Origin: Terriglobia bacterium | GTDB lineage: Bacteria; Acidobacteriota; Terriglobia; Versatilivoradales; Versatilivoraceae | Length of the DNA stretch: 64,000 bases | Direction of reading: 5' to 3' | NCBI GenBank assembly: GCA_022452285.1 | Contig: JAKUNG010000003.1 | Span: forward strand, 39,132-103,131 | Shown: piece by piece, positions 26,799 through 35,936 of the stretch | Layout of the letters: each line of letters begins with the position of its first letter | Position numbering within the stretch: the stretch's first letter is position 1 | Translations under genes and position numbers: made by a program | Notes under the pieces: generated by a model | Told to the model about the DNA's origin: nothing | Database searches by the model: none | Seen by the model: only the letters and a program-made list of their open reading frames with translations

Positions 26799-27215
26799 AT
26801 GACCCGAAAATATCGGCAACCTGGGTATCAAGATGAACAACCCGAAAAACGTCCGAAAAGAAAAAGATCATCAACACCTCCAGAGTTACACTCTAAACAA
26901 ATGCCAGGTTTTCAGGAAATTGCCCGCTGTACAATGTGTGGAGCTAAAGCCCCACATGATATCCAAACTGAAACACAGTGTTCTCAGTGTAAAACACACC
27001 TTCATAGTTGTCGACACTGTGTTTTTTTTGACACTTCAGCTCGGTACGAATGCACTCAAGAGCTTTCCGAGCGTGTCAACAAAAAAGATATTGGTAACAA
27101 TTGTAATTTGTTTGTTGCTAAGAAAACGATTGAACGAATGACGACTTCTATAAGACCAGCAACTCCAAAACCAAAAACAGCCCGTCAGGCTTTCGACGAT
27201 CTTTTTAAAAGTTAG
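26799..27215 (+). CDS. Cys-rich zinc-ribbon protein, unknown function
   Basis: A 138-residue, probably cytoplasmic protein. A basic, disordered N-terminus (about 1-38) is followed by CTMCGAKAP, CSQCKTHLHSCRHCVFFD, then CTQ and NNCNLF. The Cys/His spacing (CxxC...CxxC-x4-C-x2-C) suggests two zinc sites. Similar proteins with the ending ERV-KKD-x2-N-x-C-x-x-F occur in several deep bacterial lineages, as far as I recall, with no known role. AGGGA precedes the ATG. It stands alone beside the respiratory cluster. Confidence 0.75.
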   Translation: MTRKYRQPGYQDEQPEKRPKRKRSSTPPELHSKQMPGFQEIARCTMCGAKAPHDIQTETQCSQCKTHLHSCRHCVFFDTSARYECTQELSERVNKKDIGNNCNLFVAKKTIERMTTSIRPATPKPKTARQAFDDLFKS

Positions 27216-27412
27216 AAAAAGTGTGAAATCCTCTTACTAATCTTTTTAAGAACCTCACTATTATTGAGCTCCTTAATTTAAAATTGTTAACTACTATAAT
27301 TCGAATTAATAACTCTTAGATTCGAAGAATTTACATTAAAAACCAAACTGATTATCTAAAATAAATCGATCAAAAACAGAATTAACCTTGCATTTAGAAA
27401 GCACACAATAAA

Positions 27413-27497
27413 TGGTGCGGAAGGCGGGACTTGAACCCGCATGGCTTGCGCCGCCACCCCCTCAAGATGGTGTGTATTCCAATTCCACCACTTCCGC
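27413..27497 (-). tRNA. tRNA-Leu (anticodon GAG)
   Basis: An 85-base class II tRNA. The acceptor arms GCGGAAG and CTTCCGC pair fully. The anticodon stem CCATC/GGTGG holds the loop TTGAGGG, giving anticodon GAG. A long variable arm (GGC GCAA GCC) marks a leucine tRNA. The T stem GCGGG/CCCGC with TTCAAGT and an encoded CCA end follow. It lies just downstream of secG, a common neighbour for this tRNA. Confidence 0.95.
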
Positions 27498-27534
27498 ATT
27501 ATTTAAAATCTTAATTTATTAAAGAGGAGTACGA

Positions 27535-27912
27535 TTACTTGTTTTGAGAGGAGCCTGATGCCTCCTCTTGAACTGGAGTTTTCTTACTACCGGACAAATC
27601 AGTCTTGTTTTCTGAACCCTCAGTAGAGCTGTTCGTTTCTGTAGAAAGAGCTTCAGCATCCTGCATAATTGACCGCCCTTTGTCTTGAGAAATAAGGAGT
27701 GACAGAGTAAAGGAAGTAATCATGAAAATAACCGCGGCCCCAGTGGTTAGCTTTGAAAGAAAAGTGGCTGTTCCTCTGGCTCCAAAAGCAGTTTGAGAAC
27801 CTCCCCCACCAAAAGCACCTGCTAAATCAGCACTTTTTCCAGACTGTAAAAGTACAATCAGAATAAGTAATAAACAGACAACTACATGAATAATTTCCAA
27901 GAAAAGAATCAT
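27535..27912 (-). CDS. secG: Protein-export membrane protein SecG
   Basis: Accessory subunit of the SecYEG translocon. The 125-residue protein has two membrane helices separated by the typical SGKSADLAGAFGGGGSQTAFG loop. The C-terminal ~45 residues are a Ser/Thr/Glu-rich tail beyond the usual length. Its ATG overlaps the tpiA stop by 4 bases (ATGA), so the two are translationally coupled. pgk-tpiA-secG-tRNA-Leu is a widespread order. Confidence 0.93.
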   Translation of the reverse strand: MILFLEIIHVVVCLLLILIVLLQSGKSADLAGAFGGGGSQTAFGARGTATFLSKLTTGAAVIFMITSFTLSLLISQDKGRSIMQDAEALSTETNSSTEGSENKTDLSGSKKTPVQEEASGSSQNK

Positions 27913-28664
27913 CGTATTTCAAAATTTATAATCTTAGCAAAAGATTCTACTTTTAAACTAGCTCCACCAACAAGTACCCCGTCAATATCCTTTTCCACCA
28001 TCAAACTACTAATGTTCTCTGGCTTAACACTGCCACCATACAATAAACGGACATTATCAGAAGCAGACCTGTTGAACATCTCTATAGTCAGTTGACGCAA
28101 GTAGGAATGAACTTCTTGGGCGATCTGAGGAGTCGCCGTCATTCCAGTACCTATAGCCCACACAGGTTCATATGCCAAAATAATATGAGAAACTATTTCA
28201 GGTGTCAAGCTAGCCAAGGATTGACGGAACTGCATTCCAATAACATCATGAGTCTTTCCAGACTGTCTTTCTTTTTCTTTTTCACCTAAACAAATTATAG
28301 GTATAAGTCCTGCTGCTATAGCAGCAGCAGCTTTTTTACTGACAGATTGACTGGTTTCACCAAAAATAATTCGTCTTTCGGAATGCCCCAGAATAACATA
28401 TCGACATCCAGCTTCCAAAGCCATCTGGGGGGAAATTTCCCCAGTAAAAGCTCCGCTATTTTCCCAATATAGATCCTGCGCTCCAATTTTGATTTGTGTA
28501 TCCAAAGTTGCCTTTGAAGCAGCTGACAATGAAGTAAAAGGAGGAGAAACGATTATGTCGCAACTAGCAGATTGAATTAATGGCTTGAGTTGTTCAACAA
28601 AATGTATACTCTCCCTGATTGTTTTGTGCATTTTCCAGTTGCCTACAATAACGGGTTGTCTCAT
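27909..28664 (-). CDS. tpiA: Triosephosphate isomerase
   Basis: Interconverts dihydroxyacetone phosphate and glyceraldehyde 3-phosphate. The 251-residue protein has the N-terminal GNWKMHK (catalytic Lys), VILGHSERR (catalytic His), LAYEPVWAIGTG (catalytic Glu) and LYGGSVKPEN phosphate-binding block. Full-length for the family. It follows pgk by about 40 bases. Confidence 0.97.
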   Translation of the reverse strand: MRQPVIVGNWKMHKTIRESIHFVEQLKPLIQSASCDIIVSPPFTSLSAASKATLDTQIKIGAQDLYWENSGAFTGEISPQMALEAGCRYVILGHSERRIIFGETSQSVSKKAAAAIAAGLIPIICLGEKEKERQSGKTHDVIGMQFRQSLASLTPEIVSHIILAYEPVWAIGTGMTATPQIAQEVHSYLRQLTIEMFNRSASDNVRLLYGGSVKPENISSLMVEKDIDGVLVGGASLKVESFAKIINFEIR

Positions 28665-28705
28665 TAATCTGCGTCCATGAATTTAAAACTGAAATAACTT
28701 TTCAA

Positions 28706-29893
28706 TTATTGAGAGCTTAGTGCTTCTAAACCAGGGAGATTCTTACCACTCAAGAATTCAAGAGATGCACCGCCACCCGTCGAAACATGGTTGATCTTTT
28801 CAGTCACTCCAGCCTTGCTCAAAGCACTAATAGAGTCACCCCCACCCACAATGGTCATTGCCTGACTTTCGGAAACTGCCTTAGCAATATTTAAAGTACC
28901 CTGAGAAAAATCAGCCATTTCAAAAATTCCCAACGGACCATTCCAAAAAATGGTTTTTGCAGTGGAAATCTTCTCTTCAAAAATTTTGCAAGTAGCTGGA
29001 CCAATGTCAACTCCGATCGATTCTTCTGGTGTTTTGTCAACAAGAGTTGACCGAATGCTTGCACCCGGTCTTAGGTTTTCTACTACTAAATGGTCAACCG
29101 GTAACACTATAAGACTACCCTGTTTTTTGCTTTTCTTCAAAAGGTCCTGAGCAAGAATAATTTTGTCAGATTCAACCAACGACCTACCAACTTCCACGCC
29201 CTTTGCTTTTAAAAAGGTATATGCCATACCGCCACCAATTAAAATAACATCAACTAATTTTATTAATTTTTCAACGATCTCAATTTTCCCAGAAATTTTA
29301 GCACCACCAATAATAGCGACATAGGGGCGCTTTGGATTGGTAATAGCACAACCCAAATTTAATAGTTCCTTTTCCATTAGAAAACCCACAGCACTCTGAC
29401 CAACAAAAGGAATTATTCCAGTGGTTGAGGCATGAGCTCGATGGACAGTACCAAAAGCATCATTTACATAAAGATCACAAAGAGTAGCTAACTGTTGAGC
29501 AAACTTTATTTCATTAGCCTCCTCTCCAGGGTGGAATCGTAGGTTTTCTAACAACAAAATTTCTCCACTTTTTATTAATTGACTCTGAGAAACGACCTCT
29601 GATCCTATACAACTATCGGCCATTTTAACCGGACATCCAAGAGCTGATTTAATGGCAACAGCTACCGGCCTTAAACTCATGTTAGGATTGATTTTTCCAC
29701 CAGGTCTCCCTAGATGAGAAGCCAGAATTACTTTAGCTCCTCTAGATAAAGCGTATTGAATAGTTGGTAGACTCAACTTAATCCGGGCATCATTTTGAAT
29801 TTTCCCATCTTCATTGAGTGGAACATTAAAATCCACGCGAACAAAAATTCTTTTTCCTTCAAGATCAAGATCACGAATTGACAGTTTTTTCAT
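28706..29893 (-). CDS. pgk: Phosphoglycerate kinase
   Basis: Transfers phosphate from 1,3-bisphosphoglycerate to ADP. The protein is 395 residues from the chosen ATG and starts MKKLSIRDLDLEGKRIFVRV. It has the substrate motifs RVDFNVPL and ASHLGRPGG, the NDAFGTVHRAHAS block and C-terminal FWNGPLGIFE and VGGGDSISAL. A frame ten codons longer exists, but the internal ATG gives the standard family start. No gapA is present upstream; the divergent waaA gene follows instead. Confidence 0.97.
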   Translation of the reverse strand: MKKLSIRDLDLEGKRIFVRVDFNVPLNEDGKIQNDARIKLSLPTIQYALSRGAKVILASHLGRPGGKINPNMSLRPVAVAIKSALGCPVKMADSCIGSEVVSQSQLIKSGEILLLENLRFHPGEEANEIKFAQQLATLCDLYVNDAFGTVHRAHASTTGIIPFVGQSAVGFLMEKELLNLGCAITNPKRPYVAIIGGAKISGKIEIVEKLIKLVDVILIGGGMAYTFLKAKGVEVGRSLVESDKIILAQDLLKKSKKQGSLIVLPVDHLVVENLRPGASIRSTLVDKTPEESIGVDIGPATCKIFEEKISTAKTIFWNGPLGIFEMADFSQGTLNIAKAVSESQAMTIVGGGDSISALSKAGVTEKINHVSTGGGASLEFLSGKNLPGLEALSSQ

Positions 29894-29998
29894 TACTATT
29901 TTTGTCTCTTTACAGATCCTCATTCTAAGCAGTCATTTTATATTCCCGAACACAAGGAGTTTATACGTGATAAGTTGAAGCTGCCATACTTTTTTACC

Positions 29999-30027
29999 TT
30001 GGAAACCATTGAAGCGATACCTATAAT
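29999..30027 (+). promoter_or_regulatory. Candidate sigma70-type promoter of the LPS core cluster
   Basis: TTGGAA, a 17-base spacer and a perfect TATAAT, about 130 bases before the waaA start. Spacing and -10 are ideal, and the -35 matches four of six positions. Confidence 0.5.
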
Positions 30028-30155
30028 TCAAATACTGTTTGGGAATAATTAATAGTACCGTTGCATATTATTTAGGTATCATGTCTGAATAAAATTGTCC
30101 CATCTTATAACATTTCTTAGTTTATTTTATCCGGAGTTCAAGTTCAAAAGCTTTG

Positions 30156-31478
30156 ATGCAACGATTTTACAGCTTAGGCTTCACTCTGGCTTTTTTTATT
30201 GCACTGCCTTATTTTTTGTTTCAGGTCCTGTGCCATAGGAAATATTCTTCAAGTTTTATTGAACGCCTAGGCATCCTACCAAACCAAATACGGTTACGAT
30301 CACCTGGAGGAATTTGGATACATGCAGTCTCTGCAGGAGAAGTGCTATCTGCTTTGCCTCTAATAAAAAAGATTCGTCAGAGATGGCCAACTCGGCCAGT
30401 CTTTTTATCCACTACCTCTTCGAGTGGCCAACTTCTTGCCCGCCAAAACTGTACTGATTTGGATGATATTTTTTATTTTCCCTTGGACTGGAAATTTTCA
30501 GTTCGTCAAACACTTAAACAGGTACGTCCTAGTCTTGTCCTCATTCTGGAAACAGAAATTTGGCCAAACTTCTTACATGAATGTCACCGCCAAAAAGTTG
30601 CAGTTTGCTTAGCCAACGGTCGTATTTCTGACAGATCCTTTCAGCGATATTGGAAATTTCGCTGGTTGTTTCGTTGGGCTCTAGTTCATTTTGACTTTTG
30701 TTTTGTACAGGATGATCTTGACCGAAGACGACTCATACTTCTTGGAGCCCCTCCTAATAAAGTCAAAGTGTCTGGAAATCTTAAATATGATATAGCACTA
30801 CCCAATCAACTGACTGAAAAAATAGATCATTTTCAGTCCTTGATAAATCCCGGTTCAAATTCATTCTTAGTTGTAGCTGGTAGTACTCGAAAAAATGAAG
30901 AAATCTTCATCTTAGAGGCCTTCAGGTCGCTACAAAAACAGTGTCCAACGGTCAAACTACTTTTAGCACCTCGGCATCCTAACCGCTGTGAAGAAATTGA
31001 ACAATTACTGAAAAAACTTTCATTTCATTATCGAAAACGGTCTAGTCTGTCACCAATGCATTCAACTGATCTAGAAATACCAGTCGAAGTGATTCTTCTC
31101 GATACGTTAGGAGAACTCCCTGTTCTATATGCTCTCGCTGATTTAGTTTTTGTCGGTGGCAGTTTAGTCCCCTGGGGAGGGCACAATCTCCTAGAACCTG
31201 CCATTTTCAAAAAACCAGTTCTTTTTGGTCCATATATGAATAACTTTCGTGACATGTCCCGCCATTTTATCGAGGCCAAAGCGGGTTTGATGGTCCGCAA
31301 TCAAGTTGAGTTACAGGAACAATTAATTAACTTGTACCATAATCCAACTCATCGAAAAAAATTAGGTGAGAATGGTTATAACATTATTCAAACTCATCAA
31401 GGTAGTAGTAACAAACTCTTAGATTATATTGAAAATACTTTTTTCATTAGGCATACAAATCATTCTAAACTTGTTTAA
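30156..31478 (+). CDS. waaA: 3-deoxy-D-manno-octulosonic acid (Kdo) transferase
   Basis: Adds Kdo from CMP-Kdo to lipid IVA at the inner membrane. The 440-residue protein has an N-terminal membrane helix, the conserved IHAVSAGEVLSALPL (base Glu) and FLSTTSSSGQLLA, the middle LILETEIWPNF, and the GT-B C-terminal domain with LVVAGSTRKNEE, LAPRHPNR and VGGSLVPWGGHNLLEPA. An ATG at 30156 directly follows an in-frame TTG; the ATG was chosen. It leads a cluster with lpxK, waaF, hldA/hldC and a second heptosyltransferase. Confidence 0.95.
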   Translation: MQRFYSLGFTLAFFIALPYFLFQVLCHRKYSSSFIERLGILPNQIRLRSPGGIWIHAVSAGEVLSALPLIKKIRQRWPTRPVFLSTTSSSGQLLARQNCTDLDDIFYFPLDWKFSVRQTLKQVRPSLVLILETEIWPNFLHECHRQKVAVCLANGRISDRSFQRYWKFRWLFRWALVHFDFCFVQDDLDRRRLILLGAPPNKVKVSGNLKYDIALPNQLTEKIDHFQSLINPGSNSFLVVAGSTRKNEEIFILEAFRSLQKQCPTVKLLLAPRHPNRCEEIEQLLKKLSFHYRKRSSLSPMHSTDLEIPVEVILLDTLGELPVLYALADLVFVGGSLVPWGGHNLLEPAIFKKPVLFGPYMNNFRDMSRHFIEAKAGLMVRNQVELQEQLINLYHNPTHRKKLGENGYNIIQTHQGSSNKLLDYIENTFFIRHTNHSKLV

Positions 31479-31514
31479 AAACAAAGTGAATCAGTCAAAG
31501 ATCGACGGAATTCT

Positions 31515-32570
31515 ATGAAAATGTCTCCATTAATAAGAAAATTCTTACTAGTAATTTCAAAAGGATACACAGTAGCAGTTAGTATCCGAAACAGGTTATT
31601 TGATAAGGGTTGGTTAAAGATTCACCGACTTCGGAATCCAGTCATCAGTATAGGTAACCTTACCTTAGGAGGAACAGGAAAAACACCTGCTGTCATTGAA
31701 ATCGGAAAAATCCTCCAGCGATCAGGATACACTGTTTCAGTGTTGCTTCGGGGATACAAAGGGAATTATGGGGGGAATCCTCTTTTAGTGTCAGACGGAA
31801 AGGACCTGAAAACTACCTCTTTAGTTGCAGGAGATGAGGCTCTTGTTATAGCAAAAAACCTGCCGGGTGCTCTAGTTACTGTAAGTAAAGACCGAGTCAA
31901 AGCAGGAAAATGGGTAGAACAATGGAGTTCAGCTAATATTCATTTACTGGACGACGGTTTTCAGCATCGAAAATTATATCGAAGCCTAAATTTGTTGCTG
32001 ATCGATGTAACTAATCCTTTTGGTAGTGAATATCTTTTCCCCGCTGGTTTCTTGCGGGAACCTTTAAAGGAATTGAGACGTGCAGATGCAGTAATTTTAA
32101 CTAGAACCCAAAACAATGTTAATTACCAACCACTAATTGATCAGCTTCATTTTCTAAAATCCGATATCCCTTGTTTCTTAGCGACACAGTCTTTGCAGTC
32201 CGCATCAGAGCAAAGTAGCCAAGGAACATTATTAAGTTTTCCTTTAACTGGACTTCGCGCCTTGGCCTTTGCTGGAATAGCAAATCCAAATCAATTTTTT
32301 GAATTATTAAGAAAATATCAAGTTGATATAACTAAGACAATTTGCTTCCGTGATCACCATCGCTATACTCCTCGAGACCTAGCCAAAATTCAGAAACAAT
32401 GTCAGGAACTGAAAATTAATACCGTAATTACAACAGAAAAGGATGCTGAAAATCTTCCAGCAAACGCTCTAAATGGCTTGCGTGTGGTGACCGTCAAGGT
32501 CAATTTTCAATTTAATGGTTCTGGCTTATCACAAATGCTCTCTCGAACAATGAAAGCAAATCTTAAATGA
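31515..32570 (+). CDS. lpxK: Tetraacyldisaccharide 4'-kinase
   Basis: Phosphorylates the lipid A precursor at the 4' position. The 351-residue protein has the P-loop in SIGNLTLGGTGKTPAV, LLRGYKGNYGG, GDEALVIAKNLPGA, LLDDGFQHRKL and DHHRYTPRDL blocks of the LpxK family. It ends with ATGA overlapping the waaF start, showing tight coupling. Confidence 0.95.
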   Translation: MKMSPLIRKFLLVISKGYTVAVSIRNRLFDKGWLKIHRLRNPVISIGNLTLGGTGKTPAVIEIGKILQRSGYTVSVLLRGYKGNYGGNPLLVSDGKDLKTTSLVAGDEALVIAKNLPGALVTVSKDRVKAGKWVEQWSSANIHLLDDGFQHRKLYRSLNLLLIDVTNPFGSEYLFPAGFLREPLKELRRADAVILTRTQNNVNYQPLIDQLHFLKSDIPCFLATQSLQSASEQSSQGTLLSFPLTGLRALAFAGIANPNQFFELLRKYQVDITKTICFRDHHRYTPRDLAKIQKQCQELKINTVITTEKDAENLPANALNGLRVVTVKVNFQFNGSGLSQMLSRTMKANLK

Positions 32571-33661
32571 CTATAGGTTTTAAAGAGAAAAATATTCGAC
32601 GGTTGCTGATCCGAGGGCCCAACTGGGTTGGAGATTCGGTAATGGTTATTCCTGCGCTCAGAGAGATTCGAAAAGTTTTTCCAACCACAATAATTACTGC
32701 ACTGGTTTTACCATGGGTTAGTGACATCTACAAGATTAGTCCTTGGGTAGATGAGGTTCTAATTTACGACCGAGATGGAAAACATGCTGGAATTTCAGGA
32801 CGTCTTCGCCTAGTCAGAACGATCGCTAAAAGAAAGTTTGATGCAGCTCTCCTTTTACAAAATGCTTTTGAAGCAGCATTATTAGCTCGATTGGCTAGAA
32901 TTCCTATCAGAGCTGGTTACAAGAGAGATGGCCGAGGATGGTTGCTCACCCACGGCGTTCTAGTAGATCAAAGTATTACCAAACTACACCAAATTTTCTA
33001 CTACTGGGACCTAGTTGATCAACTCTTTAGAAAAAAAAGAATTGGACTAGAAATATCAAAAAATCCAGTCAAGATTCAAAAAATCTACAATAATAGTCTT
33101 CCCCTTAAAAATGATTTGCTAAAAACAGGACACCAGATACTACATAACGAAGGAATTTCTTTTAATGGGAAATTAGTAGGAATCAATCCCGGTGCTTCTT
33201 TTGGATCAGCTAAACGGTGGTTAACTAACCGGTATGCCGAAGTTCTCGACCGACTAATTAAAGAACAAAATGCAGAAATAGTGATTTTTGGTTCTAGCTC
33301 TGAATTGACCATTGCGAATGAAATCTGCCAGTTTATGAAATACCGTCCAGTGATTTTGTCAGGGAGAACCAGCCTTAGCCACTTAATGGCACTGATATCT
33401 TTTTGTCAACTTTTGATAACCAATGATTCGGGCCCAATGCATCTGGCATCAGCGCTTCAAGTCCCAACACTAGCCCTTTTTGGTTCAACTAATGAAATAA
33501 CCACTGGACCTCTTAATCCTTTATCAGTCGTTTTGAATAAAAAAGTTGAATGCAGTCCCTGCCTCCTGCGAGAATGTCCTATTGATCACCATTGTATGAC
33601 AGAAATTACTATTGAAGAAGTTTACCAAAAAGCAATTAAGATACTTCAAAAAACCAATTAA
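32567..33661 (+). CDS. waaF: ADP-heptose:LPS heptosyltransferase II-like (GT9)
   Basis: Transfers heptose onto the inner core of LPS. The 364-residue protein has the GT9 N-terminal RGPNWVGDSVMVIPALREI and the C-terminal GINPGASFGSAKRW, TNDSGPMHLASALQVPTLALFGST, and the RxxCP-type ending CSPCLLRECPIDHHCM. The block NWVGDxxMxxPAL fits RfaF/WaaF. It overlaps lpxK by 4 bases. Whether it adds the first or second heptose needs phylogeny. Confidence 0.9.
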   Translation: MTIGFKEKNIRRLLIRGPNWVGDSVMVIPALREIRKVFPTTIITALVLPWVSDIYKISPWVDEVLIYDRDGKHAGISGRLRLVRTIAKRKFDAALLLQNAFEAALLARLARIPIRAGYKRDGRGWLLTHGVLVDQSITKLHQIFYYWDLVDQLFRKKRIGLEISKNPVKIQKIYNNSLPLKNDLLKTGHQILHNEGISFNGKLVGINPGASFGSAKRWLTNRYAEVLDRLIKEQNAEIVIFGSSSELTIANEICQFMKYRPVILSGRTSLSHLMALISFCQLLITNDSGPMHLASALQVPTLALFGSTNEITTGPLNPLSVVLNKKVECSPCLLRECPIDHHCMTEITIEEVYQKAIKILQKTN

Positions 33662-33806
33662 AATAAAACAGCTCTTTGTTTAAAAATTTGGATCACCACA
33701 AGTTCGAGTTTAATTAAACTTGAAACTCTAGAAATCAGAAGTCAGTTCAGCTTGGTCTCTTCACGTATAATTCTAACTTTAGATTTTGCTGGAAAAACCT
33801 AGTGCC

Positions 33807-34303
33807 CAAATTACAGCTTTTGGCGATCTAGATGGCATAATTAACAATCAAGTAGGATATGTTAATTAACTTTCTCGATTTTAAATTTATCCGTGGATAC
33901 CCAAAAGAATTAGGAATAGTCATACTATAAGGGTAAGAAGTTATTTTGATAATCAATCAAGTTGGAGTAGCCAAGATTAATTTTTCAAAGATTTGGTTAT
34001 TCAAATACACGCCAGGCTCAAAGGTAAATAGAAGAAGTCAGAGATCATTTTGAGGCTATTTATTATTGACCGCACTATCTCTCAATTGGTCAAGCACCGT
34101 ATAGTAAAAGTTCTAACTGCCGTAAGCCAAGACCAAAAATAATGTTACGAAGAATCAATGAACTTGGTATTGCAAAATCTTTCATAATCGGAGATCGTTA
34201 TAGTGATTTCAAGTGGTATATGAATCTGGAGCTCAGTCAATTTTTGTATTGTCCAGCTATTGTCATGAAGAATATAAAGATCTTCGAAACAATTGAAAAA
34301 TAA
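33807..34303 (+). pseudogene. gmhB: Decayed D,D-heptose 1,7-bisphosphate phosphatase (gmhB) pseudogene
   Basis: The gap between waaF and the heptose kinase holds remains of a GmhB-type HAD phosphatase in all three forward frames. Frame one has TAFGDLDGIINNQVGYVN (family FLDRDGTIN...GYV), ending at a TAA (33867-33869). Frame two, about 33943 on, has ILIINQVGVAKINFS (family VVTNQSGIARG). Frame three, about 34052-34303, has EAIYY, a TGA where the zinc Cys should be, PHYLSIGQAP, NCRKPRPKIML and SFIIGDRYSDFK (family MVGDKLEDM). The catalytic Asp pair is damaged as well (GDLDG). At least two stops and two frame changes rule out a working enzyme. The remaining ~140 bases before it show nothing except the palindrome AGTTTAATTAAACT near 33711. 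Confidence 0.85.
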
Positions 34304-34401
34304 AGCCAGAATGGATTGTGGAAAATCTCCTATTCCTTACAAAAGTTTTATTAAAAGAGCTAGTATCTCGAAACAGAAAAATCTTCTGACACTTAATATT
34401 T

Positions 34402-35415
34402 ATGTCCTCCCAACCCATCACCAAAAATCGATTAAAAAATATCATTGACCTTTTCTTAAATTGCCCCATAGCTGTTTACGGCGATTTCTTGGCTGATGAA
34501 TATATTTTTGGAGAATTTTCTAGAGTCTCTCGAGAAGCGCCAGTTCTCATTCTCGAGTATAAAGAATCACAAATTCTCCCTGGAGGTGCAGCAAACACTG
34601 TCAATAACTTACGAAAGCTAGGTGCATCCCCTATCCCTATTGGAGCACTAGGAAATGATGCGGCAGGAAAAGAAATAAAACAACAATTTCGTGGCCTTAA
34701 ACTTCCCCTGTCTTCCACAATATTGGTCAATGATTATTGTACTCCAACCAAGACTCGTTTCGTCACTGGTTCAGTTCATTCATCACGACAGCAAGTACTG
34801 CGTTTGGATAGATCTAAACCTTTTAGACATACAGGAGAATCAAAAAATAAACTTTGGGATAAACTGCATTCTCTTTCGAAAAAGTCTAAAGCAATGATTA
34901 TTTCTGATTATGGGTTTGGTTATGTAGACCCAGCAATGGTAACAAGGATTTCTAAACTTCTAAAAGGATTTCCAATTACCATAGACTCCAGACATAACCT
35001 CTTAAAGTTTTCCGGCCTAACAGCTTCCACCCCTAATGAACCTGAGGTAGAGGAATTGCTTGGATACAAAATTGGTAATGACTTGGAACATCTTCAAAAG
35101 GCAGGAAAAACTCTCTTGAAGCGTTTGAAATCTGAGGCTGTACTGATTACTCGAGGTCGTGACGGAATGGTCCTGTTTACGAGAAAAAACCCTTCTGTAA
35201 ATATCCCCATCTTCGGATCAGACGAGGTTGCTGACGTCACTGGAGCAGGAGACACCGTCATAGCTGTTTTTACACTTGCCCTAGCAGTGGGAGCTAGTTT
35301 TGAAGAAGCTGCTTATCTTTCAAATTATGCAGGTGGTTTAGTGGTAATGAAACATGGAACGGCTACGGTTAGCCATCAAGAATTGACGGATGCCATTGAT
35401 CGGGGCAAGTTTTAA
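34402..35415 (+). CDS. hldA: D-glycero-beta-D-manno-heptose-7-phosphate kinase (HldE domain I)
   Basis: A PfkB-family kinase that makes heptose 1,7-bisphosphate. The 337-residue protein matches the kinase half of Hld[40 protein letters not shown], the NEPEVEEL segment, and the PfkB signature [17 protein letters not shown] with the catalytic Asp. In E. coli this is fused to the adenylyltransferase; here that activity is a separate gene starting 3 bases later. Its product is the substrate of GmhB, whose gene just upstream is dead. Confidence 0.92.
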   Translation: MSSQPITKNRLKNIIDLFLNCPIAVYGDFLADEYIFGEFSRVSREAPVLILEYKESQILPGGAANTVNNLRKLGASPIPIGALGNDAAGKEIKQQFRGLKLPLSSTILVNDYCTPTKTRFVTGSVHSSRQQVLRLDRSKPFRHTGESKNKLWDKLHSLSKKSKAMIISDYGFGYVDPAMVTRISKLLKGFPITIDSRHNLLKFSGLTASTPNEPEVEELLGYKIGNDLEHLQKAGKTLLKRLKSEAVLITRGRDGMVLFTRKNPSVNIPIFGSDEVADVTGAGDTVIAVFTLALAVGASFEEAAYLSNYAGGLVVMKHGTATVSHQELTDAIDRGKF

Positions 35416-35417
35416 TT

Positions 35418-35915
35418 ATGGTTAACCTCAAGATCAAAACATTAGAAAATCTAAAGACTCTAGTCCAAAACTTTCAACAGAATGGACAGACTGTTGTCCT
35501 AGCAAATGGTTGTTTTGATTGGCTTCATGTTGGTCATATTCGTTATCTTAAAGGTGCTCGAGATCTTGGTGACTGCCTTGTGGTCGCGGTTAATGGAGAT
35601 GCTTCGGTAAAAAAGCTTAAGGGGGTTTCACGACCATTGATGCCTGCCAACGAACGTGCAGAAATTCTTGCTGCCTTAAGTTGTATAGACTACGTAGTTG
35701 TTTTTAACGAACTTAATGTGGAACAAGTATTACGATCACTTCAACCACAAATCCATTGTAAAGGAACCGATTACACCGAGCATACTGTTCCTGAAAGAGA
35801 AATTGTTAAAAGCTACGGTGGGAGGGTGGCTATTGTAGGCGACCCTAAAGACCATTCAACTCATAACCTCTTGCAACGATCAATGGAAATGGACAAGAAT
35901 ACCCCATCAGATTAA
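35418..35915 (+). CDS. hldC: D-glycero-beta-D-manno-heptose 1-phosphate adenylyltransferase (HldE domain II)
   Basis: Forms ADP-heptose for the LPS core. The 165-residue protein has the cytidylyltransferase-like motif [15 protein letters not shown] (HxGH), [14 protein letters not shown], a [12 protein letters not shown] block and SKxxSTxxLL-like end (DHSTHNLLQ). It is translationally close to the kinase gene (3 bases apart). The following gene is a heptosyltransferase that uses its product. Confidence 0.93.
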   Translation: MVNLKIKTLENLKTLVQNFQQNGQTVVLANGCFDWLHVGHIRYLKGARDLGDCLVVAVNGDASVKKLKGVSRPLMPANERAEILAALSCIDYVVVFNELNVEQVLRSLQPQIHCKGTDYTEHTVPEREIVKSYGGRVAIVGDPKDHSTHNLLQRSMEMDKNTPSD

Positions 35916-35936
35916 AATAAATAACCCAGAGGTTCA

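Noticed and set aside
31028-31300. A 90-codon frame antisense to waaA
   Set aside because: It overlaps the conserved GT-B domain of waaA and looks like a shadow frame.
34067-34069. TGA at the Cys position of the gmhB remnant as selenocysteine
   Set aside because: Other stops and frame changes in the same remnant show decay, and no selenocysteine insertion hairpin was seen.
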